Part shown: positions 16,324 to 24,642 of the stretch, one piece after another | Position numbering within the stretch: position 1 is the stretch's first letter | Layout of the letters: each line of letters opens with the position of its first letter | NCBI GenBank assembly: GCA_002840435.1 | Contig: PHAT01000011.1 | Coordinates: 1 to 33,603, forward strand | From: Deltaproteobacteria bacterium HGW-Deltaproteobacteria-6 | GTDB taxonomy: Bacteria; Desulfobacterota; Syntrophia; Syntrophales; Smithellaceae | DNA: 33,603 nucleotides | Direction of reading: 5' to 3' | Notes under the pieces: generated by a model | Seen by the model: the letters and a program-made list of their open reading frames with translations, nothing else | Databases searched by the model: none | What the model was told of the DNA's origin: nothing | Made by a program: the position numbers and the translations under genes

Positions 16324-16511
16324 TGCAAATATTAAATTAAAGCGCTATATTATCTGGTTTCTGCCGGCAATCTATCTCATTCAATCGTTGCCCTTCAGTG
16401 CCGGAAGCATCCTTGATCTGAACATTAAAAATGGCTGAACTCTGAATTAATATGTGGTACAGGAACTGCCGACAGGCACAGCGCGGCCTACTTGCATAAG
16501 GAAAGGAACAC

Positions 16512-17441
16512 ATGATGGAATTGAAAGACATTAAGAAGGTACTTATTCTGGGCGCGGGCACCATGGGCCAGCAGATTGGCTTTGTGTGCGCGATGCACGG
16601 CTACAACGTTACACTTTATGACATTTCGGACGACGTTCTTAAGACTTCCCTGAAACGCATGGAAAAGCTCGGAGCGTCATTTTTCGTACCCACCGGCAGA
16701 ATGAAGGCAGAACAGCTCCAAGAGGTCATGGGCCGCATCACAACAACATCCGACCCGCAAGCTGCGGCAAAAGACGCTGACATCATCAGCGAATCCGTAC
16801 CCGAAAACCCGAAAATTAAAGCAAAGGTTTTTGCCGAGTTCGACAAACTTTGTCCGGAACGGACTATCTTTACCACCAATACATCGCTTCTGATGCCTTC
16901 GACATTCGCCGGGGCCACAGGGCGGCCGGAAAAACTCGTAGCGCTTCATTTCCATGACGCGAGGATGACCAATGTGGTGGATGTCATGCCCCATCCGGGA
17001 ACGAACCCGGCGGTCACTCAGCTGGTTCACGATTTTGCCGTGAGCATCGGCCAGATCGCCATCATGCTGCACCGGGAAAGCAACGGATATGTCTACAACG
17101 CCATGATCGCGAACCTCCTGACCACAGCGATGACTCTGGCAACGACGGATGTCGCCGGCATCGAGGACATCGACCGGGCATGGATGGGTGTTACGCGCAT
17201 GCCGATCGGGCCTTTCGGCATCATGGACCAGATGGGTCTGCAGACCGTCTGGACCGTCACCGATTATCTGGCGCACCAGGCTCAGGGAATCCAGGCTGAT
17301 CAGATCAGGGCGAACGCGGACTTCGTGAAACAATATGTGGACAGAGGCGAACTGGGTGCCAAGACGAAAAAGGGATTTTATTCCTACCCGATGCCTGCAT
17401 ATACCCAACCCGGATTTCTTGCGGGTAAGACTAAAAAATAA
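16512..17441 (+). CDS. 3-hydroxyacyl-CoA dehydrogenase family protein
   Basis: A 309-residue protein with an N-terminal Rossmann fold (LGAGTMGQQIG, 13-23), the TNTSLL substrate-loop motif and a helical C-terminal domain ending GELGAKTKKGFYSYP, typical of short single-domain 3-hydroxybutyryl-CoA dehydrogenases. It would oxidise an (S)-3-hydroxyacyl-CoA with NAD, or the reverse, in beta-oxidation or aromatic-acid degradation. In place of the usual HFFNP...LVEV catalytic stretch it has HFHDARMTNVVDV. The histidine is kept, the paired glutamate is replaced by aspartate, and the spacing appears one residue shorter. Substrate or activity may therefore differ. A second ATG at 16515 has better spacing to AAAGGA. 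It stands alone, with no obvious operon partners. Confidence 0.85.
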   Translation: MMELKDIKKVLILGAGTMGQQIGFVCAMHGYNVTLYDISDDVLKTSLKRMEKLGASFFVPTGRMKAEQLQEVMGRITTTSDPQAAAKDADIISESVPENPKIKAKVFAEFDKLCPERTIFTTNTSLLMPSTFAGATGRPEKLVALHFHDARMTNVVDVMPHPGTNPAVTQLVHDFAVSIGQIAIMLHRESNGYVYNAMIANLLTTAMTLATTDVAGIEDIDRAWMGVTRMPIGPFGIMDQMGLQTVWTVTDYLAHQAQGIQADQIRANADFVKQYVDRGELGAKTKKGFYSYPMPAYTQPGFLAGKTKK

Positions 17442-17515
17442 AAGGCATCCGGGCGCGCGGGAACCGGTTTCTGAACCCCCTGACAGGGAAGCCGTCTTCC
17501 AGTAATTCTGTTTTG

Positions 17516-17638
17516 CGAACGTGCATCATAATTGTCCGGTTCGGCAGCCGTTGTCTCCCCGACTTCGATCAATGTCTGCAAAATACCTTCAGCAATGCGA
17601 TCCTGAATCCTCGCATCCATCGGGTTCGCAAGGTGTCC
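17516..17638 (-). pseudogene. Remnant of an iron-containing alcohol dehydrogenase
   Basis: On the minus strand this stretch translates to about 40 residues, beginning GHLANPMDARIQDRIAEG and continuing ILQTLIEVGETTAAEPDNYD. This resembles the middle of YqhD/butanol-dehydrogenase-type iron alcohol dehydrogenases (the segment after the EQY motif). Similarity stops abruptly on both sides and the family's metal histidines are absent. I read it as an internal fragment left by decay. It was recognised by eye, so the family call needs a search. Confidence 0.55.
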
Positions 17639-17728
17639 TGTACACTGGTCTTTGCCGTCCTGTCATGACGGAGGCATGCAGCGAAAAAACAAATTCTTGA
17701 CTATTTGATGAGTTAGGAGCACATAAAA

Positions 17729-17761
17729 ATGAAAGTGAATCAGGCATCGTCAACAGGTTAA
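17729..17761 (+). other. Ten-codon mini-ORF with a strong ribosome site
   Basis: AGGAG (17715-17719) stands 9 bases before an ATG that opens a 10-codon frame (MKVNQASSTG) ending in TAA. It may be a leader peptide, or the surviving 5' end of a deleted gene. It lies in the gene-poor stretch 17442-18005, which also holds an alcohol-dehydrogenase remnant, a hairpin and an inverted-repeat element. Confidence 0.25.
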
Positions 17762-17810
17762 CCGCTTATTTAAACCTTTTTTGAAGGGTGCTGTTATGGG
17801 CTGATTATGG

Positions 17811-17847
17811 AAACCCTGTTTCTGAAAAGATGCAGGGTTTTGTTTTG
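17811..17847 (+). terminator. Terminator-like hairpin
   Basis: AAACCCTG (17811-17818) pairs with CAGGGTTT (17833-17840) across a 14-base loop, followed by TGTTTTG. The T run is interrupted, so this is only a moderate candidate. Confidence 0.35.
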
Positions 17848-17886
17848 CTTACTTCATAAGCAGTAAGTCCGGTTTTTTAACGGCTG

Positions 17887-17985
17887 ATACCAAGTTGCTA
17901 TCAAACATTAAAAGGTTGATTTACCGGCATAATACCACGTAAGCTTTCAAAAATTCATAGTTATTTTTTGAAAGCAACTTGGTAT
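17887..17985. repeat. MITE-like element with 19-bp terminal inverted repeats
   Basis: ATACCAAGTTGCTATCAAA (17887-17905) is the inverse of 17967-17985 except at one base. A third, diverged copy of the end lies at 17932-17953 and can pair with the right end to form a hairpin around TTCATAGTT. No coding capacity and no clear target duplication. It ends 21 bases before the start codon of the cysteine-rich protein, so it may carry that gene's promoter or leader. Confidence 0.6.
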
Positions 17986-18005
17986 AAAAACTGAAAGGAG
18001 CGTTT

Positions 18006-18320
18006 ATGAGAAAGGCGATACTTTGCCTGCTTACGGCGGCAGTTTTATTTGTCTGTTCGAGTTCTATTGCATGGGCCGACTGCGATGACACCACCTACGA
18101 GTGCAAGACAAAGACTTATGGACCGGTACTGGGCTATGTTACGTATGGAAATTGCACGTATTGGGATTGGGGCTGGTGGTGTGGAATATGCGGCAAAGAC
18201 TATGGCAAAGCCGCGCGCGGGTGCAATGACCAATACCCGAAGCAGTGCAAGGGTGAGTGCATGGCCTGCCAGAGCCATTACGCTCCGGGGTGTTACGATG
18301 TTAACGGGCGCCACAAATAG
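18006..18320 (+). CDS. Small secreted ten-cysteine protein, function unknown
   Basis: A 104-residue protein with a clear signal peptide (positive MRK, hydrophobic core, cleavage after AWA at residue 24 or so). The mature part, about 80 residues, carries ten cysteines (26, 33, 50, 59, 62, 73, 81, 85, 88, 96), including CGIC and CMAC, and is rich in Tyr, Trp and Gly. An even cysteine count in an exported protein suggests disulfides or metal binding. AAAGGAG lies 6 bases before the ATG. I do not recognise a family. The CMACQSH stretch is not a CXXCH haem site. It lies alone between an inverted-repeat element and a convergent peptidase gene. Confidence 0.75.
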   Translation: MRKAILCLLTAAVLFVCSSSIAWADCDDTTYECKTKTYGPVLGYVTYGNCTYWDWGWWCGICGKDYGKAARGCNDQYPKQCKGECMACQSHYAPGCYDVNGRHK

Positions 18321-18365
18321 TCGATCATTCAAGACAGGCACAGGCCGGGGCAGCGTATTTGACGT

Positions 18366-19691
18366 TTACGCGCAAAGGGTCTTGATAATATCCCGGGCCA
18401 TCTTGATTCCCAGCAGCAGATTATCGATGGAGATGCGTTCGTCAATGCCGTGGACGCGGCTGATGTCCGCGCGTTCTAAAATCATGGGTGAGAAGCCGTA
18501 CGCCGGATAGCCGCGCTCCCGCCAGTAGCGGCCGTCAGTCGCCCCGGCCATTAAAAGCGGAAACACACCGGCCCCCGGAGAGCATTTTTTGACAGCCCCA
18601 GTGACCGCCTGAAAAAACGGACTGTCTGTAGGCGCGATTCCCGAAGGGGGCGACATCTGGATCATTTCTATTTTAATCCGGTCATCGGCAATGCGGGAGA
18701 CAAGCCAGCGCCGAAATTCTGCAGCATCCGTTTCAGGCAGCAGGCGGCAATCGAGCCCTGCCTCCGCGCGTTCCGGAATGACGTTGATCTGATAGCCGGC
18801 TTGAAGGATATTGACGCTGACTGTGTCCCGAAGCACGGCGTTGGTGAATTTTTCTGAAGCCAGTTTGCCGCCCGCCAGCTTTAAAACGGCGGGATTATCC
18901 AGATGTCTGAGCAGGAACGAAGCGGGAAACTTTTGTGTGACAGCCAGGCCCGCAAACATGGCTGCTGACGCCTTTCCTGTTTTCAGGGGGCGGGGTGATT
19001 CGATGATTCTTTGCAAAGCTGCAAGCAGTATGGTGTTGGCGCTATTGGCATGCGGCATGGAGCCGTGCCCCGGTTCGCCTTCCGCAATAAGTTTAAAACG
19101 ATAAATCTGTTTTTCCGCGACCGCTACGGCAAACATCACACCTTTTCCGAAAACATCTTTCAGTCCGCCGCTGCCTTCATCCCAAACCCATTCGGGATCG
19201 ATTTCTTTTAAGTGATTTTCCACAAGCCAGCGCATGCCGTTGTCGCCTCCCGGTTCCTCGTCGGGAACGGCCGTGAAAACAACAGGACGGCGGAATTTCA
19301 CACCTTCCCTGAGCAGCAATTCCAGCGCCAGCATAAACATGACGCCCAGACCCTTGGTGTCCAGTGTGCCGCGCCCCCAGACAAAGCCGTCGGCCACTTT
19401 ACCGCTGAAGGGAGGATGACTCCACTGGGAAGGATCGGCGGCAACTACATCCATGTGGTGATTGATCATCAGCGGTTTTAATGACTCGCTGCCCGCGATG
19501 CGCGCGACGACCAGACCGCGTCCGGAAACGGGCTCATGGATGGTTATATCGGAGGTGATGCCGCGGTTCGTGAGCTGCTCCCGAACCCACATCGCGGCCG
19601 GCATTTCATTGCCCGGCGGATTGGTCGTATCAAACTGCACATAGCGAGCGATTGTCGCCACGGCATCTTCCATTACTTTCTTCTCATCCAT
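18366..19691 (-). CDS. M20-family metallopeptidase (ArgE/DapE/CPG2-like)
   Basis: A 441-residue cytoplasmic di-zinc hydrolase. Expected ligands and catalytic residues are visible: H79 and D81 (INHHMDVV), bridging D111 (GRGTLDTKG), general base E145 with E146 (PDEEPGG), an acidic ligand near 171-172 (VWDEGSGG) and H414 (RVHGIDERIS). The lid/dimerisation domain, with GEPGHGSMPHANSAN, lies between the two catalytic halves. It would remove an N-acyl group or cleave a dipeptide; the substrate is not predictable. The ATG at 19691 has TGAGGAC upstream. It is convergent with the cysteine-rich gene, with only 45 bases between them, and has no operon partner. Confidence 0.9.
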   Translation of the reverse strand: MDEKKVMEDAVATIARYVQFDTTNPPGNEMPAAMWVREQLTNRGITSDITIHEPVSGRGLVVARIAGSESLKPLMINHHMDVVAADPSQWSHPPFSGKVADGFVWGRGTLDTKGLGVMFMLALELLLREGVKFRRPVVFTAVPDEEPGGDNGMRWLVENHLKEIDPEWVWDEGSGGLKDVFGKGVMFAVAVAEKQIYRFKLIAEGEPGHGSMPHANSANTILLAALQRIIESPRPLKTGKASAAMFAGLAVTQKFPASFLLRHLDNPAVLKLAGGKLASEKFTNAVLRDTVSVNILQAGYQINVIPERAEAGLDCRLLPETDAAEFRRWLVSRIADDRIKIEMIQMSPPSGIAPTDSPFFQAVTGAVKKCSPGAGVFPLLMAGATDGRYWRERGYPAYGFSPMILERADISRVHGIDERISIDNLLLGIKMARDIIKTLCA

Positions 19692-19941
19692 CTTTTAGTC
19701 CTCACAGCACTCGTATTATAGGAAAGAATAGTGAGAAGTACAAAGAATGTCAAATCAATAAGAAACCGGCTATCTGTTTCACCTACAAGTTCACAACTTT
19801 CAACATGGGATTTAGTTGATGATTACCATTTCAAACAATCAATCCCTCATGATACCGGCAGGAAATTGCGGACAATGTATCTGCTATGCGCACATAACGT
19901 ACCATCAAATTGTTTTACTTTTATTGGATGCTTTTATTGGG

Positions 19942-19970
19942 TTGACAGGCGCACTTGATTTGCCTATAGT
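19942..19970 (+). promoter_or_regulatory. Strong sigma70-like promoter
   Basis: A perfect TTGACA (19942-19947), a 17-base spacer and TATAGT (19965-19970), about 105 bases before the Rnk-like start at 20075. The remainder of the AT-rich gap 19692-20074 shows no gene. Confidence 0.65.
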
Positions 19971-20074
19971 AATAATAACTTGACTCATATTTTGAATGTC
20001 GTCAACCAGTTTTTTCATCTCTAATAAAAATTTAACGAACCGATTTTTTAGAAATCAAGGGAGGGTTACTAATC

Positions 20075-20491
20075 ATGGCAGATCGCACTATACACATCAC
20101 AAAATTTGATATGGATCGGTTGTTGGAACTGATAGAAGGGGTGCGATTAACGCCCAAGTATAGCAAGGTTAATCTCGATCTGTTGGAACAGGAATTATAC
20201 AGTGGCATATTGGTTGACCCTATAAATGTGCCGAAAGACGTGATAACCATGAATTCCACAGTCAGTGTTACGGACACCGAATCTGGAGAGAAGATGACCT
20301 ATACCCTGGTGTTCCCATCCGCAGCCAATATTTCGGATAATAAACTTTCCATATTGGCTCCTCTGGGAATGGCTCTTATAGGATACCGCAAAGGCGATAC
20401 TATCGAATGGCCTGTTCCATCTGGCATAAGGAAACTCAAGGTTACTGAAATCATCTATCAGCCGGAAGCGGCAGGAGATTACAGCTTATGA
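20075..20491 (+). CDS. rnk: Rnk-like nucleoside diphosphate kinase regulator
   Basis: A 138-residue protein of the GreA/GreB-C-terminal-like group. An N-terminal helical segment (LLELIEGVRLTPKYSK) is followed by the FKBP-like beta domain with DVITMNSTVSV, SILAPLGMALIGYRKGDTIE and EIIYQPEAAGDY, the regions typical of Rnk. The long GreA coiled coil is absent. Rnk proteins bind RNA polymerase and compete with Gre factors. The ribosome site GGGAGGG precedes the ATG, and a strong promoter lies upstream. Base composition is more AT-rich than the sensory and benzoyl-CoA-like regions. It is followed after 91 bases by a Kef-type antiporter gene, perhaps co-transcribed. Confidence 0.88.
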   Translation: MADRTIHITKFDMDRLLELIEGVRLTPKYSKVNLDLLEQELYSGILVDPINVPKDVITMNSTVSVTDTESGEKMTYTLVFPSAANISDNKLSILAPLGMALIGYRKGDTIEWPVPSGIRKLKVTEIIYQPEAAGDYSL

Positions 20492-20582
20492 GCCGTTTTT
20501 ACAGAATCTCGCCTGGAGTTTTCAAAGATAGATCAATAAGGACATATCGCAAACATATAAGCCGCTTTTTCAGGATTTGACC

Positions 20583-22277
20583 ATGAATGAAATCGGTGTA
20601 CTTGTGACTTTGGCAGGAGGCTTCGCAGTAGCCCTGGTTTTCGGCTATCTCGCGAATCGATTAAAGCTGTCCCCCATTATCGGCTATCTGCTGGCCGGAA
20701 TTGTGATCGGGCCTTTCACGCCGGGGTTTGTCGCCGACCGAGCGAGCGCGGAACATTTTGCGGAGATTGGCGTCATTCTTCTGCTTTTCGGTATCGGATT
20801 GCGCTTTAACCTGCGCGAACTGGTCGCCGTGTGGCGGCTGGCGTTGCCGGGCGCTCTGATCCAGAGCACAATATCCACGGGTGTGCTGGCGGTCATTTTA
20901 CATTTGATGGGCTGGGATTGGATATCCGGCATCATTTTAGGAATGGCCATCTCAGTTGCCAGTACGGTGGTGATGGCGCTTGTCCTGGCCGAGTGGCATG
21001 ATCTCCACGCCAAAATCGGTCATATCGCCATCGGCTGGACGGTTGTCGAAGATATTCTCACGGTCGCCATGCTGCTTCTTCTGCCGATCATTTTTACACC
21101 GGACAGAGCAACACAAAGCGTCGGAGTTGTGCTGGGACTGGCCGGGCTCAAGGTCGCGGGGCTTCTGGTGGTCGTGGTTCTGCTGGGCAAGTGGGTAATC
21201 CCATGGACGCTGGAACGCATAGCTAAAACCCGCTCACGGGAGCTTTTTACGCTTGCGGTGCTGGTCCTCGCCATCGGAATCGCCGTTGGCGCCGCTAAAA
21301 TATTTGGGGTTTCTATGGCTCTTGGTGCATTTCTCGCCGGTCTGGCGGTCGGCCGTTCTGAATTTGCCGCCCGCGCGGCCAATGACGCGCTGCCGATGCG
21401 CGACGCCTTTGCCGTGCTCTTTTTTGTTTCGATCGGGATGCTGTTTGATCCCCGGAGCCTTGTTGAGGTTCCCCTGGTGATTGCGGCCGTCATGTTTGTG
21501 GTTATTATCATCAAACCGTTGGCCGCCATGTTGACGGTGCGGGCGCTCGGCCAGCCTCTGTCAACGGCCATTCCGGTCGGAGCTGCTTTTTCACAGGTCG
21601 GCGAGTTCAGCTTTATTCTGGGCACCGTTGCTCTCAGCCTTGGGCTCATCAATGATGCCGGATGGAACGCCCTGGTGGCCGCGTCCATTCTGTCTATCGG
21701 TCTGAACCCTTATATTTATCGCTTTGCACGCAAGTTGTCGTCCGGAAAGATTGCCAAAACGCTTCCCGTTATTTCAGGTCAGCGTCCGGCAATGAATCCC
21801 AACCACTGCATTCTGATCGGCTACGGCCCGGTAGGTAAGATTGTACACCACCTGCTCAAGGAGCGCGATGTGGAAATCACCGTGATCGATCTCAACCTCG
21901 ATACGGTACGCAGCCTGAACGAAATGGGAACCCCTGCGCTGTACGGCGATGTTTTGAGGCCCGGGACTCTTGACGAAGCCGGTATAGCGACGGCCGGCAG
22001 CCTGATCCTGAGTGCGGATATTGAAGATGCCGCCGAGATCATCAGGCATGCACGCCACCTCAATCCGGATTTGCACGTCATCGCCCGTTGCGCGCATCTG
22101 CGTGATGCCCAGGCGCTGAGCAACGCGGGGGCCAATGTTGTTGCCGCCGGTGAGGCGGAAGTTGGCGTTGCCCTGGCCGAAGTGGTGACTGCCGCTGACG
22201 AAAGAGCGTGCAGTGTTGCCGCCGAGCATCGTGAATCCATTAGACGCAGTTTGTATGAAGCGCCAAAAGTGCCGTAA
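20583..22277 (+). CDS. ybaL: YbaL/Kef-type cation:proton antiporter with TrkA-N domain
   Basis: A 564-residue protein. The CPA2-type transport domain (about 1-385, some twelve helices) has GYLLAGIVIGPFTPG, the ion-site region SVASTVVMALVLAE, and GAAFSQVGEFSFILG. A cytoplasmic TrkA-N domain (about 405-520) has a nucleotide-binding glycine motif (ILIGYGPVGK) and the D at the end of beta 2 (VTVIDLN-like). It is an inner-membrane K+ or Na+/H+ antiporter gated by nucleotide or redox state. The ATG at 20583 is 7 bases after AGGA; an in-frame TTG at 20577 would add two residues. It lies between the Rnk-like and UspA-like genes, suggesting a stress-response group. Confidence 0.92.
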   Translation: MNEIGVLVTLAGGFAVALVFGYLANRLKLSPIIGYLLAGIVIGPFTPGFVADRASAEHFAEIGVILLLFGIGLRFNLRELVAVWRLALPGALIQSTISTGVLAVILHLMGWDWISGIILGMAISVASTVVMALVLAEWHDLHAKIGHIAIGWTVVEDILTVAMLLLLPIIFTPDRATQSVGVVLGLAGLKVAGLLVVVVLLGKWVIPWTLERIAKTRSRELFTLAVLVLAIGIAVGAAKIFGVSMALGAFLAGLAVGRSEFAARAANDALPMRDAFAVLFFVSIGMLFDPRSLVEVPLVIAAVMFVVIIIKPLAAMLTVRALGQPLSTAIPVGAAFSQVGEFSFILGTVALSLGLINDAGWNALVAASILSIGLNPYIYRFARKLSSGKIAKTLPVISGQRPAMNPNHCILIGYGPVGKIVHHLLKERDVEITVIDLNLDTVRSLNEMGTPALYGDVLRPGTLDEAGIATAGSLILSADIEDAAEIIRHARHLNPDLHVIARCAHLRDAQALSNAGANVVAAGEAEVGVALAEVVTAADERACSVAAEHRESIRRSLYEAPKVP

Positions 22278-22379
22278 GTCATTGCCCGGTCAAGAAAATA
22301 TAAAAGTTATCTGGGAAAATAAAAGCAGTTGCGCAAATGATACTCGAAAAGCAAAACGTGATTGGAAAGGAAGCTATCT

Positions 22380-23198
22380 ATGAAAAATCGTTTCATCATC
22401 CTGGTCGATTTAGCATCTGATTCTGAACACCTTATTCAGTTTGCCTATGACTGGAGTAAGACCATCGGCGCGGACATGCTCTTGGTTCATAATACCGTTG
22501 TGATGTTGCCCGCTTTGACACCCTATGAGAGCAAGAAAAAACTCACCAAAATAGCCAATCGGGAAGCTCTTGATCAATTGAGGCGTTTAACGGAAACTGT
22601 TTTACCGAACGTGATGTCGGTCGGGTTTTTCGCTTCAGAAAAACCCCTGGTACCCGAGCTGCGGAAGTTCCTGCGAGGACCATTCAACAACCTTGTATTC
22701 TTGGGTTTAAGCAAAAAGGGATTATTAAAGAAACTTTTTATCGGCAGTGAAGCGGTCAAAGTTATTGACGGCATTGACAACCTGATTGTGGCCGTGCCCC
22801 TGAATCCTGAATGTTGTTCCCCGGAAACCATTCATGTCGCGGTTCAAAAAAGCAATCTCCTCAATATTATTGACTTCAATAAATTTTTAGATTTCCGAAA
22901 GGAAAGCATAAAGAACCTTGTTTTCTTTTCTGTTCTGGAATCCGGCGATGATTGGCATGATACTGACAAATACTTAAAAGACCTGACACAGTTATACTCC
23001 AACCGATACATCGCTACTTCTGAAATGTATAAGGCCCAGAGCGGATTTCAGGATTTGAAAAGAATCATTCTGGATAAAAAAGATGATTTCATTGTTGTGC
23101 AAAGGGGATCAAGGCTGTTTCTGGATCAGATCTTCAGGAAATTTCTGATCAACGAACTTGTGTATGAAGGCAATATTCCATTAGTCATATTACCTTAA
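22380..23198 (+). CDS. UspA-superfamily-like protein
   Basis: A 272-residue soluble protein. The first half (FIILVDLASDSEHLIQFAYD ... MLLVHNTVVMLP) looks like a universal-stress-protein fold. Its ATP-binding loop is not clear, and the second half is more diverged, with FIVVQRGSRLFLDQIFRKF near the end resembling the typical last helix and strand. It is therefore best called a tandem Usp-like protein. The ATG at 22380 is 8 bases after AAAGGA; an in-frame TTG at 22362 overlaps that site. Codons are more AT-rich than in the antiporter upstream. The role is unknown, with a stress function suggested only by context. Confidence 0.7.
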   Translation: MKNRFIILVDLASDSEHLIQFAYDWSKTIGADMLLVHNTVVMLPALTPYESKKKLTKIANREALDQLRRLTETVLPNVMSVGFFASEKPLVPELRKFLRGPFNNLVFLGLSKKGLLKKLFIGSEAVKVIDGIDNLIVAVPLNPECCSPETIHVAVQKSNLLNIIDFNKFLDFRKESIKNLVFFSVLESGDDWHDTDKYLKDLTQLYSNRYIATSEMYKAQSGFQDLKRIILDKKDDFIVVQRGSRLFLDQIFRKFLINELVYEGNIPLVILP

Positions 23199-23343
23199 AA
23201 TGTGTGTCGTAGTGTCAATGCCTGTCGTCGGCCGCGAATTGTGTTTATTACTGATTAAAGTCTTGGATCTTTGTAGTAGAGATTGACAATTTGTTTGTTA
23301 CACAAGCACGATTCTTATCGTGACGGCCTCTTCATCGTCTAAC

Positions 23344-24642
23344 TTATTCCGCCAGAATTGCTTCGTCTTTTACTTTCTGCAAATCAGCAGGATACGTGCG
23401 GGATGCGACAAAAAAGAGGATGCCCGCCACAATGCCAAAGAGACCGCAAAGCATAACGGCCATGCCCAGACCTTCGGCGCCGCCACCCAGCCTGTCCGAA
23501 ACGAACCCCACAATGTAAGGCCCCCAGGCGCCGCCCAGCATATACTGCGCGAAGATGGCCAGCCCCATGGAAAGCCCTTTATGCGCCACCGGCACGACAT
23601 CCTGCGATATGGCGGCAATCGCCGGCATCGCCATCGCGGACGCGATACCGAACAAAGCGGCAAGCGCGATGCCGAAATAACTGAAGTGCGTGAGTACAGC
23701 CCCAATCAGCATGGTGCCGCCGAAAATATAAGCCACCACCGGAATATACATCCTGCCCCGGGGATTTTTTTTCTGCCAGAAATCTGCCAGAAATCCGCCC
23801 AGCGGCGCGCCGATGATGGCGGTCAGGCCGATGCCGCCGGTGATGAGTCCGGCCTTTGCTTCAGAAATATTCAGCATCCGCATCATCAGAGAGGGCAGCC
23901 AGACCAGAAACGACGAGGTCATGAAGACCGCAATTCCCAGGCCGAGATAATACCAGCGCATGGTCGGCAGCTTTAACACGTCAACCAGCGCGACAAAGAA
24001 ACCTTTGATGCCGCCTGCGGTATCCGGCTGTTCAGCGGTTTTGTAATCCTTCATGAAGAAAGCCAGGATGCCCAGGATCACGCCCGGAACGGCGAAGAAA
24101 AGAAAGGGCGTCCGCCAGCCGTATTTTGCGGAAATGATACCGCCCAGAATCACACCGGCTGCCGCGCCCAGCGGGATCGCGATATGGAAAATACCCATGG
24201 CCCAGCCGCGTTTTTCTTTGGGATAAGAAGCACTGATCATGGCGGTGCCGCCGGGGACAAATCCCGCTTCTCCCAGGCCCACAAAGAAACGGGGAATCAA
24301 AACACCCGTAAAGTTTTTCGCCAGCCCCGTCGCAAAAGTCGCGATGCTCCAGAGAATGGCCATCAGGCACACGGCTTTTCGCCGGCTCCAGCGGTCAATC
24401 AGGTAGGCAATCGGAAAAGAAAAAAACGCCATGCCGAAGATCAACACGGTGGAAGCCAGGCCGCACTGGGCGTCCGTCAATCCCAGGTCTATCTTCATCG
24501 GCTGAAGAATGACGGAGAAGACCTGCCGGTCCATGTAGTTGACGATATAAAGAAGGGTGCACACGATCAGGACATAATGCGCCCGTAAGCCGCCTGTCTT
24601 TAATTCAGAAGCCTGTTTGGAATTATCTTCCTGAGCGTTCAT
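23344..24642 (-). CDS. MFS transporter (spinster/ACS-like)
   Basis: About 432 residues with twelve predicted membrane segments in two halves. The loop 2-3 motif is present as DRWSRRKAV, the first helix ends with NYMDRQVFSVIL as in spinster/anion:cation symporters, and RFFVGLGEAGFVPG matches helix 4. The ATG at 24642 is preferred because AGGAGGTGG lies just before it; a longer frame from 24699 would bury this site. The start lies 20 bases inside the upstream activase gene, so the two are translationally coupled. As the last gene of the benzoyl-CoA-reductase-like operon it probably imports the aromatic or related carboxylic acid that the operon processes. This is inferred from position. Confidence 0.87.
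   Translation of the reverse strand: MNAQEDNSKQASELKTGGLRAHYVLIVCTLLYIVNYMDRQVFSVILQPMKIDLGLTDAQCGLASTVLIFGMAFFSFPIAYLIDRWSRRKAVCLMAILWSIATFATGLAKNFTGVLIPRFFVGLGEAGFVPGGTAMISASYPKEKRGWAMGIFHIAIPLGAAAGVILGGIISAKYGWRTPFLFFAVPGVILGILAFFMKDYKTAEQPDTAGGIKGFFVALVDVLKLPTMRWYYLGLGIAVFMTSSFLVWLPSLMMRMLNISEAKAGLITGGIGLTAIIGAPLGGFLADFWQKKNPRGRMYIPVVAYIFGGTMLIGAVLTHFSYFGIALAALFGIASAMAMPAIAAISQDVVPVAHKGLSMGLAIFAQYMLGGAWGPYIVGFVSDRLGGGAEGLGMAVMLCGLFGIVAGILFFVASRTYPADLQKVKDEAILAE

Noticed and set aside
16677-17408. Minus-strand open frame of 243 codons
   Set aside because: It is antisense to the 3-hydroxyacyl-CoA dehydrogenase gene and has no recognisable domain.
18006-18320. Possible c-type cytochrome because of paired cysteines
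   Set aside because: No CXXCH motif is present; CMACQSH has the histidine two positions too late.
18049-18510. Plus-strand open frame of 153 codons overlapping the cysteine-rich gene and the peptidase end
   Set aside because: No ribosome site, no conserved motif, and it crosses two better-supported genes.
21020-21688. Minus-strand open frame of 222 codons
   Set aside because: It is antisense to the Kef-type transport domain; low-complexity Ala/Thr/Arg composition marks it as a shadow.
23307-23322. CACGAT-TCTT-ATCGTG hairpin between the convergent Usp-like and MFS genes as a terminator
   Set aside because: The stem is only 6 bp and no T run follows on either strand; support is too weak.
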